Assembly: GCF_036013645.1 (NCBI RefSeq)
Contig: NZ_CP107869.1
Location: 3,596,001-3,660,000, forward strand
Reading direction: 5' to 3'
DNA length: 64,000 bases
Source of the DNA: Streptomyces sp. NBC_00490
GTDB lineage: Bacteria > Actinomycetota > Actinomycetes > Streptomycetales > Streptomycetaceae
The notes below the pieces were generated by a model. The model saw only the letters and a list, made by a program, of their open reading frames with translations, ran no database searches and was not told where the DNA came from. The translations under genes were made by a program, and so were the position numbers. Position 1 is the first letter of the stretch; each line of letters begins with the position of its first letter. This document shows positions 10,438 through 20,880 of this stretch, piece after piece.

Positions 10438-10567
10438 CAGCCCGTCCGGCGTTTGAGGACGAGGCCCCTTCAGGGCCGACGGGGGTCTGGGGGCGCAGCC
10501 CCCAGGGACCGGGGTCGAAGGGGCAGAGCCCCTGGAGGATGGGACGGGTAGGGGCGGCGGGGGCGAA
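10438..10567 (+). repeat. Dispersed intergenic repeat, family A, copy 1
   Basis: This about 130-bp element is shared with two copies near 48.3-48.6 kb. Common blocks are a start cagcccgtccggcgtttgag, a hairpin CTGGGGGCGCAGCCCCCAG (10487-10505), a second small hairpin (aggggc/gcccct, about 10519-10533), and an end gggtaggggcggcgggggcg. It sits between convergent genes (ends at 10111 and 10597), as the other copies do, so a bidirectional terminator role is plausible. I see no gene in 10112-10596; its left half holds the nested inverted repeat. Confidence 0.75.
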
Positions 10568-10596
10568 AACAGCCGAGGGCAGCCCCGCGCGTCGGC

Positions 10597-11265
10597 CTAG
10601 CTGACGTACAGCCGTATCGTCCCGTCCGCCGTGGGCGACACACGGACCTGGGTCAGGTCGCGGACGACGACGTCCGGGTCGTAGACGTCGGCCCGCGAGC
10701 CGACACCGACCACCCGCATCCCGGCGGCGCGCCCCGCCGCGATCCCCGCCCCGGAGTCCTCGAAGACGATGCAGTCCTCCGGCGCCAGCCCGAGTTCCGC
10801 GGCCCCCTTCAGAAAGCCCTCCGGATCCGGCTTGCTCGCGCCGACGGACTCCGCGGTGATCCGGATGTCCGGCAGCGCCAGACCGGCCGCAGACATCCGC
10901 GCCGTGGAGAGGGCGACATCCGCCGAGGTCACCAGCGCATGCGGGACTCCCCGCAGGGACGCCAGAAACTCCGACGCCCCCGGTACCTCGACCACGCCCT
11001 CCATGTCCGCCGTCTCCTCGGCGAGCATCACCGCGTTGTCCGCATGGTTCTGCTCCATCGGCCGATCCGGCAGCAGCAACGCCATCGACGCGTACCCCTG
11101 CCGCCCGTGCACGACCTTCATGACCTCGTCCCCGTCCAGCCCGTGCCGCGCCGCCCACCGCCGCCAGCAGCGCTCGACGACGACATCGGAGTTCACAAGG
11201 GTGCCGTCCATGTCGAGCAGGAGGGCGCGGGCGGTCAGCACGGTGGGCACGGCGGTGGCCGTCAT
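10597..11265 (-). CDS. HAD-superfamily sugar-phosphate phosphatase-like hydrolase
   Basis: A 222-residue HAD subfamily I phosphatase. LLLDMDGTLVNSD is motif I with the nucleophile and acid/base aspartates, VTSAD is motif II, KPDPEGF carries the motif III Lys, and VFEDSGAGI is motif IV. The cap sequence and length resemble beta-phosphoglucomutase and 2-deoxyglucose-6-phosphatase relatives, so a small sugar phosphate is the probable substrate; the exact one is not readable. The ATG at 11265 has GGAG 6 nt upstream; an upstream in-frame start would add an unconserved extension. The gene converges on the peptidoglycan-binding protein gene across the repeat region. Confidence 0.85.
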   Translation of the reverse strand: MTATAVPTVLTARALLLDMDGTLVNSDVVVERCWRRWAARHGLDGDEVMKVVHGRQGYASMALLLPDRPMEQNHADNAVMLAEETADMEGVVEVPGASEFLASLRGVPHALVTSADVALSTARMSAAGLALPDIRITAESVGASKPDPEGFLKGAAELGLAPEDCIVFEDSGAGIAAGRAAGMRVVGVGSRADVYDPDVVVRDLTQVRVSPTADGTIRLYVS

Positions 11266-11428
11266 CGGCAGCTCCAAGGCGCGGGGACCGGGGGTGACCC
11301 GGAGGGACAAGGCGGCCCCCACCCGCCGGTCAGGGAGAACGAGCGGGGAGCCACTTTGTTTTCCTACGGTACAAAACATGGCCCGCTTTGCGCCAGCGCA
11401 TGCCGCAACTGTTCACCGGCCGTTCAGT

Positions 11429-12010
11429 TCACGCGGTGACCGCCTCCCACAGGCTCCACAGCCCGAGCCCGAGCATGAGAAGCGCCGCCACCTTCGTGAT
11501 CAACCGCAACGGCACCCGCTTCATCAGCGCCTTTCCACCGACGATGCCGAGCCCGGCCACCGCCCAGAGCGCGAGCACCGCGCCGAGACCGACGGAGAGC
11601 GGGTCGTCGTAGCGGGCGGCCAGGTTCGCCGTCATGATCTGCGTGAGGTCGCCGAACTCCGCGACCAGGATGAGCATGAAGCCGGCGCCCGCGACCTTCC
11701 AGAAGGACTGGTTCTCCGGGCGCCGGATCTCCTCCTCGCCCTCGTCCTTCTTCATCAGCAGTACCGCGGCACCGCCCAGGAAGAGGACACCCGTGAGGGC
11801 GTGGACGAGCTGCTGCGGCAGGAGCGTGAGCACGCTGCCCGCCGCCACGGCCAGCGCCACATGGAGGGCGAAGGCCGCCGCCACGCCCGCGAAGACGTAC
11901 GACGCGCGATAGCGGGTGCCCAGGACCAGACCCGCCAGCGCGGTCTTGTCCGGCAGCTCTGCGAGGAAGACGACGCCGAAGACGACGGCCGTCACGGTGA
12001 AGCTGATCAA
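11429..12010 (-). CDS. TMEM165/GDT1 family cation (Mn2+/Ca2+) transporter
   Basis: A 193-residue membrane protein with six predicted helices in two homologous halves. Each half carries the family motif E-x-x-D-(K/L)-T: ELPDKTAL near residue 18 and EFGDLTQI near residue 116. The halves are joined by a charged cytoplasmic loop (KKDEGEEEIRRPENQ). Family members (UPF0016) export Mn2+ or Ca2+ in exchange for protons. The start is a TTG at 12010 with GAGG 5 nt upstream. No yybP-ykoY manganese riboswitch could be recognised in the 5' region. Confidence 0.88.
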   Translation of the reverse strand: MISFTVTAVVFGVVFLAELPDKTALAGLVLGTRYRASYVFAGVAAAFALHVALAVAAGSVLTLLPQQLVHALTGVLFLGGAAVLLMKKDEGEEEIRRPENQSFWKVAGAGFMLILVAEFGDLTQIMTANLAARYDDPLSVGLGAVLALWAVAGLGIVGGKALMKRVPLRLITKVAALLMLGLGLWSLWEAVTA

Positions 12011-12239
12011 GGTTCCTCAATCGGTCGGGGCTGCCCCACCGAGAGTGATACCGCGAAAACGACACCTCGGCACGGCAGCACACAGTCAGTGCACTACTGG
12101 CCGAAGGTCTCGCTGGCCGGTCACGGATGACCTGCCTCCGGGCGCCGGCTCAGACGAGCTGAGCAGTATGTCGACGGTCCGGCGAAGAGCTACTCCCCTT
12201 CAACTCCGTCAATCATACGAGATCGTTTCGCCGTAAACC

Positions 12240-12268
12240 TTGTCGTGTCATGTACGCGTCACTAGCTT
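12240..12268 (+). promoter_or_regulatory. Candidate promoter of the secreted HNH nuclease gene
   Basis: A -35 TTGTCG (12240-12245) is followed after 17 bp by a -10 TAGCTT (12263-12268), a good match to the Streptomyces housekeeping (HrdB) pattern. It would give an mRNA leader of about 80 nt before the ATG at 12358. The 347-bp stretch 12011-12357 between the divergent GDT1 and nuclease genes holds no other gene that I can support. Confidence 0.5.
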
Positions 12269-12357
12269 CTAACCCAACGCATACCTCCCCGCAACGCGGA
12301 GCCGCGAGAGTTCCCTCGCTCGCGCTTCAACACCCCCACCCCTCAAAGGGAGTTCGC

Positions 12358-13002
12358 ATGGCGAAGTTCTACGCGCGTCGACGGCTCAGCATACTCGCGG
12401 CTCTCACCGGTCTCATAGCCTCGGTCGGGCTCTTCAACGGTCCGACCGCTTCCGCCGCCCTCCCCACGCCGGTCAGCGCGGCCACCGCCCGCACCTACCT
12501 CGCCTCGCTCACCGTGGCCACCGAGAACCGCACCGGCTACAACCGCGACCTGTTCCCGACGTGGATCACCATCAGCGGCACCTGCAACACCCGCGAGTAC
12601 ATCCTCAAGCGGGACGGTTCGAACGTCGTCACCAACTCCGCCTGCACCGCCACCAGCGGCAGCTGGTACTCCCCGTACGACGGCGCCACCTGGACCGCCG
12701 CCTCCGACCTCGACATCGACCATCTGGTCCCGCTCGCCGAGGCCTGGGACTCCGGCGCGAGCGCCTGGACCACCGCCCAGCGCCAGGGCTTCGCCAACGA
12801 CGTCACCCGCCCCCAGCTCATCGCCGTCACGGACAACGTGAACCAGGCGAAGAGCGACCAGGACCCGGCCACCTGGATGCCGTCGGTCACCTCCTACCGC
12901 TGCACCTACGTCCGCGCCTGGGTCCAGGTGAAGTACTACTACGACCTGTCCGTGGACTCCGCGGAGAAGAGCGCGCTCACCGGCTACCTGGCCAACTGCT
13001 GA
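12358..13002 (+). CDS. Secreted HNH-family nuclease (DUF1524 / GmrSD C-terminal-like)
   Basis: A 214-residue protein. The signal peptide is MAKFYARRRLSILAALTGL to about ASAA (residue 36), giving export. The core contains DIDHLVPLAEAWDSGA and QLIAVTDNVNQAKSDQDPATWMP, which together form the D-H...N...N arrangement of His-Asn-His nucleases of the DUF1524 group. Four Cys residues (two in CNTREYILKRDG/SACTAT, one in YRCTYV, one at the C-terminus) could form disulfides, as expected for an extracellular protein. GGGAG sits 7 nt before the ATG. A scavenging or competitive extracellular DNase role is inferred. Confidence 0.85.
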   Translation: MAKFYARRRLSILAALTGLIASVGLFNGPTASAALPTPVSAATARTYLASLTVATENRTGYNRDLFPTWITISGTCNTREYILKRDGSNVVTNSACTATSGSWYSPYDGATWTAASDLDIDHLVPLAEAWDSGASAWTTAQRQGFANDVTRPQLIAVTDNVNQAKSDQDPATWMPSVTSYRCTYVRAWVQVKYYYDLSVDSAEKSALTGYLANC

Positions 13003-13073
13003 CGATTCAGTGACGGAACCTCCCCGCCGGCCTCCGTCGTTCCGTACCGTACGGGGCGACGGAGGAGGATCAC

Positions 13074-14717
<1,644 letters not shown>

Positions 14718-14857
14718 CCGGGCTGTGCACAAGTGAGCCCTGAGCAGGGCGAGTTGAGCACCGTTGACTCTTCAGCGAGCCCGCCGTCGAACATATGCTC
14801 ACTCGACCTCGGGCCCTCACGTACGGGCCCAACTGCCAACTGCTCGAAGGACAAGCC

Positions 14858-15265
14858 TTGTTGAAGAAGATCAGCATCTCGCTCGGCGCCGCCGGAGCGG
14901 GCGTCCTCCTCATGGCCGTACCGGCTCACGCCACCTGGTACCCGACGGGGTGGCCGCAGCACGCGTACACCTCCGACTACGCGGGCGAGGGTGCCTTCCA
15001 GGCCGACGGCGACTGGATCATGGCGAACGACATCGGCGAGGACCACAAGAGCACCGTCACCCGCTGGGAGACCAACTACGGCCGCGAGGGCGAGTGCAAG
15101 GCGACCGGCGGGGCGTTCACCGGCCGCGAGGAGTGCAACTACAACTTCGACGAGGACTACAAGGTCCGGATCAAGGTGTGTCTGCGCAACTACTCCGCCG
15201 ACATCGGCTGGGAGAACTGTTCGACCTGGACCCCGTGGCTGAGCATCGCCACCGGCAACGCGTGA
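14858..15265 (+). CDS. Small secreted protein of unknown function
   Basis: About 135 residues. A short Lys-containing N-region and hydrophobic core (KKISISLGAAGAGVLLMAVPAHA) form a classical signal peptide. The mature part is Trp/Tyr- and acid-rich, with Cys residues at ECKATGG, EECNYN, KVCLRN and ENCSTW that could make two disulfides. The TTG at 14858 is preferred since GAAGGA lies 7 nt upstream; an upstream ATG at 14795 would add 21 residues that do not resemble a signal. I do not recognise a family. Confidence 0.65.
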   Translation: MLKKISISLGAAGAGVLLMAVPAHATWYPTGWPQHAYTSDYAGEGAFQADGDWIMANDIGEDHKSTVTRWETNYGREGECKATGGAFTGREECNYNFDEDYKVRIKVCLRNYSADIGWENCSTWTPWLSIATGNA

Positions 15266-15374
15266 TCCGGGGTACCTGACGCCCGGCCGGAGCGCGGCAG
15301 GCATGATGAGGCGGACCGTCCGCTTCCGGTGGACGGTCTGCCCAAGCGCCCCCACACGCCCGGGAGTCCCCGTT

Positions 15375-17264
15375 TTGTCCGCACCGACCACGGCCTGCGT
15401 GCCCGTCTCCGTCGCCGTGGTCGGCGCCGGACCGCGCGGGACCAGCGTCCTGGAACGCCTCTGCGCCTCCGCGCCGAAACTGCTCCCGCCCGGCGCCCGG
15501 CTCACCGTCCACGTGGTCGACCCGGCACCGCCCGGCGCCGGCCGCGTCTGGCGCACCGCACAGCCGGCGGAGCTCCTGATGAACACCGTGGCCTGTCAGG
15601 TGACCCTCTTCACCGACGAGAGCGTCGACTGCTCCGGGCCCGTCCGCCCCGGACCCAGCCTGCACGAGTGGGCGGCCGGCGAGCTGGGCCCGGACGAGTA
15701 TCCGACCCGCGCCCACTACGGCCGCTATCTGGAGTGGGTGTTCGCCCGCACGGTGCGCGAGGCGCCGCCCGGCGTCCGCGTACGGACGCACACGGCCCGT
15801 GCGCTACGGCTCGAGGACGCCCCCGACGGCCGCCAGGTCCTCACCCTCGACGACGGCCGCGAACTGACCGGCCTGTCCGCCGTCGTCCTCGCCCAGGGCC
15901 ATCTGCCGACCGCCCCCGACACGGCGCAGCGGACCGTCTCGTCGTACGCCGAGACCCACGGCCTGCTCCACATCCCGCCCGCCAACCCGGCCGACGTCGA
16001 CCTCTCGCCCCTCGCCCCGGGCGAACCGGTGCTGTTGCGCGGTCTCGGCCTCAACTTCTTCGATCACACGGCCCTGTTGACGACCGGGCGCGGCGGCCGT
16101 TTCGTGCGCGATGGGGGCGGGCTGCGGTATGTCCCCTCCGGCCGCGAGCCGCTGCTGTACGCCGGGTCCCGGCGCGGTGTCCCCTACCAGGCCCGCGGCG
16201 ACAACGCGAAGGGGCCGTACGGGCGTCACACCCCGCTCGTCCTGACGCCGGAGGTCATAGCGGGCTTCCGCAAGCGTGCCGACTCGGGTGAGGCGCCCGA
16301 CTTCCTCGCCGAGATATGGCCGTTGGTGGCGAAGGAGGTGGAGACGGTCTACTACTCGGCGCTCGTACGGCGGCCGGACCTCGCCGACCGCTTCCTCACC
16401 GTCCCCCACGGCGACCCCCAAGAGGCGCTGATCCTCGACGAGTTCGGTGTCCCGGACGCCGACCGCTGGAGCTGGGACCGGATCTCCCGCCCGCATGCGG
16501 GACGCGGCTTCACCGACCCCGGCCGGTGGCGCGCGTGGCTGCTGGCCCATCTGCGCGAGGACGCCGCGCAGGCCGCTCTCGGCAACACGGACGGCCCGCT
16601 CAAGGCGGCCCTGGACGTGCTGCGCGATCTGCGCAACGAACTCCGGCTGACCGTCGACCACGGCGGCATCGCCGGTGCCTCCCGCCGGGACCACCTCGAC
16701 CGCTGGTACACCCCCCTCAACGCCTTCCTGTCCATCGGGCCGCCCCGGCGCCGGATCGAGGAGCTGGTGGCGCTGATGGAGGCGGGTGTGGTGGAGGTGC
16801 TCGGGCCGCGCCTGGAGGTCCGGGCGCGGGACGGGGCCTGGGTGGCGCGCTCGCCCGACGTCCACGGGTCCGGCGTACGCGTGACGACGCTCATAGAGGC
16901 ACGGCTTCCGGAACCGGATCTGCGACGCACGGCCGACTCGCTCCTCGCCCGGCTGCTGCGGACCGGACAGTGCCGGCCGCACTCGGTCGACGGTTACGAA
17001 ACCGGCGGACTGGACGTGACACCTCGCCCATATCACCTGATTGACCGTCAAGGTGGCGTGCACGCAAGGCGGTTCGCGTTGGGGGTGCCGACGGAGGGGG
17101 TGCACTGGGTGACCGCGGCGGGCGCGCGTCCGGGTGTGGATTCGGTCACGCTTTCGGACGCCGACGCGGTGGCGAGAGCGGCTCTACGTGCGGCTACAGC
17201 AGGAACGGAAGGCCAAACGGAAGCAAAGCCGTGGCCAAATGTTGAACTTGTAAGCATCGATTAG
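15375..17264 (+). CDS. FAD/NAD(P)-binding domain protein (NAD_binding_9 type)
   Basis: About 629 residues. VSVAVVGAGPRGTSVLERL is a dinucleotide-binding Rossmann motif, and VVDPAPPGAGRVWR plus LLMNTVACQVTLFTDE are typical of the NAD_binding_9 family of FAD-dependent proteins. Later blocks include VVLAQGHLPT and LRGLGLNFFDHTALLT. The reaction is unknown; related proteins occur as stand-alone oxidoreductase-like genes in actinobacteria. The start is uncertain: the TTG at 15375 has GGGAG 8 nt upstream and sits just before the Rossmann fold, while an ATG at 15303 would add 24 residues. Confidence 0.78.
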   Translation: MSAPTTACVPVSVAVVGAGPRGTSVLERLCASAPKLLPPGARLTVHVVDPAPPGAGRVWRTAQPAELLMNTVACQVTLFTDESVDCSGPVRPGPSLHEWAAGELGPDEYPTRAHYGRYLEWVFARTVREAPPGVRVRTHTARALRLEDAPDGRQVLTLDDGRELTGLSAVVLAQGHLPTAPDTAQRTVSSYAETHGLLHIPPANPADVDLSPLAPGEPVLLRGLGLNFFDHTALLTTGRGGRFVRDGGGLRYVPSGREPLLYAGSRRGVPYQARGDNAKGPYGRHTPLVLTPEVIAGFRKRADSGEAPDFLAEIWPLVAKEVETVYYSALVRRPDLADRFLTVPHGDPQEALILDEFGVPDADRWSWDRISRPHAGRGFTDPGRWRAWLLAHLREDAAQAALGNTDGPLKAALDVLRDLRNELRLTVDHGGIAGASRRDHLDRWYTPLNAFLSIGPPRRRIEELVALMEAGVVEVLGPRLEVRARDGAWVARSPDVHGSGVRVTTLIEARLPEPDLRRTADSLLARLLRTGQCRPHSVDGYETGGLDVTPRPYHLIDRQGGVHARRFALGVPTEGVHWVTAAGARPGVDSVTLSDADAVARAALRAATAGTEGQTEAKPWPNVELVSID

Positions 17265-17350
17265 TCCGACCTAACGTGGGGTGCTCGCTCGGTTCCGTCC
17301 CCCGACCGGTCCGCCCCAGGGACCGGCCCGACCGTAGGAGTACCCCCCAC

Positions 17351-17803
17351 ATGACCGGACGCCTCAACAGCGCCCAGCCGTACGTCCTCGGCCTGTTCCG
17401 CATCGTCGTCGGACTGCTCTTCACCTGCCACGGCGCCGTCGCGCTCTTCGGCGTGCTCGGTGGCGCGGACGGCAAGGGCGGCACCGTCGAGCTGGGCACC
17501 TGGCCCGGCTGGTACGCGGCCGCGATCGAGCTCGTCGGCGGCTCCCTGGTCCTGATCGGCCTGGGCACCCGCTTCGCCGCGTTCATCGCCTCCGGCGCGA
17601 TGGCCTACGCCTACTTCAAGGTGCACCAGCCCAACGCCCTGTGGCCGATCGAGAACAGCGGCGAGGGCGCGGCGATGTTCTGCTGGTCCTTCCTGCTGCT
17701 GGTCTTCACCGGCTCCGGCGCCTTCGGACTCGACCGGCTGTTCCAGAAGCGCTCGACCGCCGCCGAGCGGCCGGCCTCGGACCAGGCACCCGTGACCGTC
17801 TGA
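17351..17803 (+). CDS. DoxX family membrane protein
   Basis: A 150-residue protein with four membrane helices in the DoxX arrangement: PYVLGLFRIVVGLLFTCHG, WYAAAIELVGGSLVLIGLGT, FAAFIASGAMAYAYFKVHQP, and a last helix AMFCWSFLLLVFTGSGAFGLD. DoxX proteins are implicated in redox or thiol stress at the membrane; in mycobacteria one forms a complex with superoxide dismutase. No partner is nearby. The ATG at 17351 has TAGGAG about 10 nt upstream. Confidence 0.85.
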   Translation: MTGRLNSAQPYVLGLFRIVVGLLFTCHGAVALFGVLGGADGKGGTVELGTWPGWYAAAIELVGGSLVLIGLGTRFAAFIASGAMAYAYFKVHQPNALWPIENSGEGAAMFCWSFLLLVFTGSGAFGLDRLFQKRSTAAERPASDQAPVTV

Positions 17804-17820
17804 GCCACACCCGCACCGAC

Positions 17821-17851
17821 GGCGCCCGTCCCCGCACAGGGGGCGGGCGCC
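17821..17851 (+). terminator. Intrinsic terminator after doxX-family gene
   Basis: A 13-bp stem with one G-U pair (17821-17833 with 17839-17851) and a 5-nt loop gcaca starts 18 bp after the DoxX stop. There is no strong U-tract, as is usual in Streptomyces. Confidence 0.7.
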
Positions 17852-17960
17852 GCGACGTGTCGGCCGGGTGAACATGCTGTGGCGAACACACGCGCCCCCC
17901 ATGAATCTCCTGTCACACCCCCGGCGTACGCTGTAAGGCTGTTACGGGGGAAAACGGGGA

Positions 17961-18590
17961 GTGACGGTGTTCGAGAGTCTCGGGAATATGGGCGTGCTGA
18001 CCGGCAGCCCAGGAATCATCTACGCGATGGTGGCCGCGTCAGTGCTGCTGGACGTGTTCCTGCCGGTCCTGCCGAGCGGCGTCCTGGTCATCACGGCCGC
18101 CACGGCCGCGGCGGCGGGCACCGGAGCGGCGACCGGCAAGGTCCCCGGCGAGGTTCCCGACCTGCTGCTGCTCACCCTGGTCGCCGCGACGGCGTCGGTG
18201 CTCGGCGACATGGTCGCGTACCGGCTGGCCTGGCGCGGCGGCGCCCGCCTGGACCGGGCCATCGCCCGCTCCCGCCGCCTCACCTCCGCGCAGGAACGTC
18301 TCGGCTCCGCCCTCGCCGACGGCGGCGGCCCCCTGGTCGTCCTCGCCCGCTTCGCCCCGGCCGGCCGCTCGGTCGTCTCCTTCGTCGCGGGCGCCGCCCA
18401 CCGCCGGGTCCGGGAGTTCCTGCCCTGGTCCGCCCTCGCGGGCCTGGCCTGGGCGGCGTACAGCGTCGCCCTCGGCTACTACGGCGCCCAGTGGCTGGGC
18501 ACGACATGGCTGGCGACCGGCGTCTCGGTACTGGCCCTGTTCGCCGCGGGAGCCGCGGCGGGGTTCGTGATGCGCCGCCGCCCGGCGTGA
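17961..18590 (+). CDS. DedA family (SNARE-associated/VTT domain) membrane protein
   Basis: A 209-residue polytopic protein. LDVFLPVLPSGVLVITAATA matches the early DedA helical hairpin (F-P-x-x-P-S), and LVVLARFAPAGRSVVSFVAGAAHRR matches the conserved F/G-R-F-x-P-x-x-R amphipathic region. DedA proteins are thought to flip polyprenyl phosphate or other lipids and to support the proton-motive force. A GTG start at 17961 is used. A second DedA gene occurs at 24381. Confidence 0.85.
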   Translation: MTVFESLGNMGVLTGSPGIIYAMVAASVLLDVFLPVLPSGVLVITAATAAAAGTGAATGKVPGEVPDLLLLTLVAATASVLGDMVAYRLAWRGGARLDRAIARSRRLTSAQERLGSALADGGGPLVVLARFAPAGRSVVSFVAGAAHRRVREFLPWSALAGLAWAAYSVALGYYGAQWLGTTWLATGVSVLALFAAGAAAGFVMRRRPA

Positions 18591-18661
18591 GGGATTGCCC
18601 AGGGCACGGGCCGGCAGAGCAGGAGGGACGGATTCGCCGTCGGCGGGTGCAGGCGCGTTGT

Positions 18662-18720
18662 GGCTGGTCGCGCCCCGCGGCGGAGCCGCAAGTCGATGCA
18701 GCCCCGCGCCCCTAGGGGCG
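18662..18720 (-). repeat. Dispersed intergenic repeat, family B, copy 1
   Basis: It runs from ggctggtcgcgcc to CCCCGCGCCCCTaggggcg. The same pattern (ggctggtcgcgcc, ggcgg.gccgca, cagccccgcgcccct) occurs at 27513-27573; the core also occurs at 20840 and 30504. The 228-bp region 18591-18818 between convergent genes holds nothing else I can support. The CCCCT/AGGGG palindrome suggests a terminator role. Confidence 0.7.
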
Positions 18721-18818
18721 TCAGCGTTGACCCAGCCCCCAGTGACCTGCGGTTTTGCCGGCGGGCGTGGGACGGATCCGCCAATTGCCGAACCCGGCCC
18801 GACCCTCCGGGTCCCCCG

Positions 18819-19049
18819 CTAACCGGCGCGTTGTGCTGGGGTGCCTCGGACCTCGAGGTCGGACAGTAGCTCGGCCGTGGCCTCGGCCACCGCGGCGACC
18901 GCCCGCTCGAAGACCTCCTTGTTGTGTGCGGCCGGTGCCCGGAAGCCGGACACCTTCCGTACGTACTGGAGGGCGGCGGCGCGGATCTCGTCCTCCGTCG
19001 CCTCCTCGGGCAACGCGGGCGGGCGAAGAGTCTTGATGCTGCGGCACAT
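18819..19049 (-). CDS. DUF2277 family protein
   Basis: A 76-residue protein with the sequence MCRSIKTLRPP followed by EDEIRAAALQYVRKVSGFRAPA, which are the defining features of DUF2277. The family is short, helical and probably cytoplasmic; its function is unknown. It is divergent from the metallo-hydrolase gene, with 59 bp between starts. The ATG at 19049 is unambiguous because the family N-terminus is conserved. Confidence 0.88.
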   Translation of the reverse strand: MCRSIKTLRPPALPEEATEDEIRAAALQYVRKVSGFRAPAAHNKEVFERAVAAVAEATAELLSDLEVRGTPAQRAG

Positions 19050-19108
19050 ACCTCCAGTCTCGCCCCCGGCGGGGAATAGCGCCGGGCGTCCGCGGAATTG
19101 TGTCGGGC

Positions 19109-19864
19109 ATGACCACAGTGGAGATCCTGTACGTCGGTGGCCCGACCGCCGTTGTGTCTCTCGGGGGCGTGCGTCTCCTCACCGACCCGACCTTCGACGC
19201 GCCCGGCGAGTACCCCGTCGGCTCCCGTGCGCTGGTGAAGACGGCGGGCCCGGCGCTCGCGGCGGCGGACCTCGGCCCGGTGGACGCCGTGCTGCTCTCC
19301 CACGACCAGCACCCCGACAACCTGGACACCGCGGGCCGCGCCCACCTCGCCGGTGTCCCCCTCGTCCTGTCGACCGCCGCCGCCCACGGCCGCCTGGGCG
19401 CCCCCGTCCGCGCCCTGCCCGCCTGGGAGAGCGTCGAGGTGGGCGGCGTACGCGTCACCGCCGTCCCCGCCCTGCACGGACCCGAGGGCTCCGAGCCCCT
19501 CGTCGGCGAGGTCACCGGGTTCGTGCTGTCCGGGGAGGGCCTGCCCAAGGTGTACGTCAGTGGCGACAACGCCTCTCTGGACCGGGTCCGGGAGATCGCC
19601 GACCGCGAGGGCCCCTTCGACGTGGCCCTGCTGTTCGCGGGCGCGGCACGCACTCCCCTCGTACCGGACGCGACGCTGACGCTGACCAGCGGGCAGGCGG
19701 CCGAGGCGGCGGCGATCCTGGGCGCCCGGCATGTCGTACCGCTGCACTTCGAGCACTGGGGTCACTTCACCCAGGACGGACCGACGCTGACGAAGGCCTT
19801 CGCGGAGGCCGGGCTGACGGACCGGCTGCACCTGATGGCGCCCGGGGAGTCCGTACGCCTGTGA
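19109..19864 (+). CDS. MBL-fold metallo-hydrolase (UlaG-like)
   Basis: A 251-residue metallo-beta-lactamase-fold protein. VLLSHDQHPDNLD is a variant H-x-x-H-x-D-N/H metal motif, and VYVSGDNAS and VVPLHFEHWGHF supply later ligands (Asp and His). Length and order match the UlaG/RomA-like L-ascorbate-6-phosphate lactonase-type subgroup, though the real substrate is unknown. The ATG at 19109 begins MTTVEILYVGGP, the usual N-terminus; its ribosome site is weak. Confidence 0.82.
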   Translation: MTTVEILYVGGPTAVVSLGGVRLLTDPTFDAPGEYPVGSRALVKTAGPALAAADLGPVDAVLLSHDQHPDNLDTAGRAHLAGVPLVLSTAAAHGRLGAPVRALPAWESVEVGGVRVTAVPALHGPEGSEPLVGEVTGFVLSGEGLPKVYVSGDNASLDRVREIADREGPFDVALLFAGAARTPLVPDATLTLTSGQAAEAAAILGARHVVPLHFEHWGHFTQDGPTLTKAFAEAGLTDRLHLMAPGESVRL

Positions 19865-19928
19865 CGTCTGCGATGATCCGTTCCGAGGCGGCCACCGTTC
19901 AAGGGGCCGACCGACGAAGGGACTTCGT

Positions 19929-20837
19929 GTGATGACGCACGACAAGAATCTGACCGTGGCCGTGCTGGGCCCGGGCGGCATCGGCGGCCTGCTCGCCGGA
20001 CTGCTGTCGCGGGCCGGGCACCGGGTGGTCTGCCTGGCCGGGAACGAGACGGCGGCGGCCCTGCGGGCGTCCGGGATCCGGGTCCGCAGTGGCCCGTTCG
20101 GGGACTTCACGGCCGAGGTGGAGGCGGACACCGAGCTGCGGGTGCCGGTGGACGCCTGCTTGGTGGCGGTGAAGCATACGGCGCTCGAGGCCGCCCTGGA
20201 CCGGGTCCCGCCCGCCGCGCTGGGCGACGCGCTCCTGGTGCCGTTCCTGAACGGTGTGGAGCATCCGGCGGCGCTGCGGGCCCGCTATCGCGAGGACGTG
20301 GTGGCCCCGGCGGTGATCCGCGTGGAGTCGACGCGGGTGGCACCCGGGGAGATCGTGCACGGCAGCCCGTTCGCGGAGATCGACCTGACCGGCGCCGGGG
20401 TGGCGAAGGAGCGGCTGGAGACGCTGGCGGACGCGCTGGGCTCCGCCGGTCCGACCACCCGGGTGCTGCCGGACGAGACGGCGGCGCTGTGGGCCAAGAT
20501 GTCGTTCCTGGCCCCGTTCGCCCTCCTCACCACGCGGTACGCCCTCCCCTTGGGCGAGGTACGCACCCGCCACCGCGAGGAGCTGACGGCACTGGTCGAG
20601 GAGACGGCCGCGGTGAGCCGCGCGTCGGGCGCCCCGACGGACCCGGCCCAGGCCCTCGCCCGCTACGACGCGTTCCCCCCGCAGACCAAGTCGTCGATGC
20701 AGCGCGACGCCGAGGCGGGCCGCCCCCTCGAACTGGACGCGATCGGCGGCGCACTGCTCCGCGCGGCGGACCGACACGGGGTACCGGTGCCGGTGGCGAC
20801 CCGCCTGGTAGGGGAGTTGAGGGACGCGGCTCACTGA
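19929..20837 (+). CDS. 2-dehydropantoate 2-reductase family (ApbA/PanE-like) protein
   Basis: A 302-residue NADPH-dependent ketopantoate reductase family member. VAVLGPGGIGGLLAGLLSRAGH is the Rossmann GxGxxG, VKHTALEAAL contains the conserved active-site Lys in K-x-x-x, and VPFLNGVEH matches the family N-G motif. PanE makes pantoate for CoA, but many paralogues exist with unknown substrates and nothing nearby supports the pantothenate pathway. The GTG at 19929 is followed directly by an ATG; AAGGGA lies upstream. The family B repeat core begins 2 bp after the stop. Confidence 0.83.
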   Translation: MMTHDKNLTVAVLGPGGIGGLLAGLLSRAGHRVVCLAGNETAAALRASGIRVRSGPFGDFTAEVEADTELRVPVDACLVAVKHTALEAALDRVPPAALGDALLVPFLNGVEHPAALRARYREDVVAPAVIRVESTRVAPGEIVHGSPFAEIDLTGAGVAKERLETLADALGSAGPTTRVLPDETAALWAKMSFLAPFALLTTRYALPLGEVRTRHREELTALVEETAAVSRASGAPTDPAQALARYDAFPPQTKSSMQRDAEAGRPLELDAIGGALLRAADRHGVPVPVATRLVGELRDAAH

Positions 20838-20839
20838 CG

Positions 20840-20855
20840 CCCCAGGGGCGCGGGG
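20840..20855 (+). repeat. Family B repeat core, copy 4 (short)
   Basis: The 16-bp core CCCCAGGGGCGCGGGG lies just after the ketopantoate reductase-like gene. It is identical to the core at 30504-30519 and complementary to those at 18.7 and 27.5 kb. Only the core plus a little flank is recognisable here. Confidence 0.65.
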
Positions 20856-20880
20856 CCGTTTCACGGCGGCGCTGAGATCG

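Noticed and set aside
12011..12240. Possible yybP-ykoY manganese riboswitch upstream of the GDT1 gene
   Set aside because: The family often controls such genes in other bacteria, but I could not see its conserved loops, and the TTG has an ordinary ribosome site.
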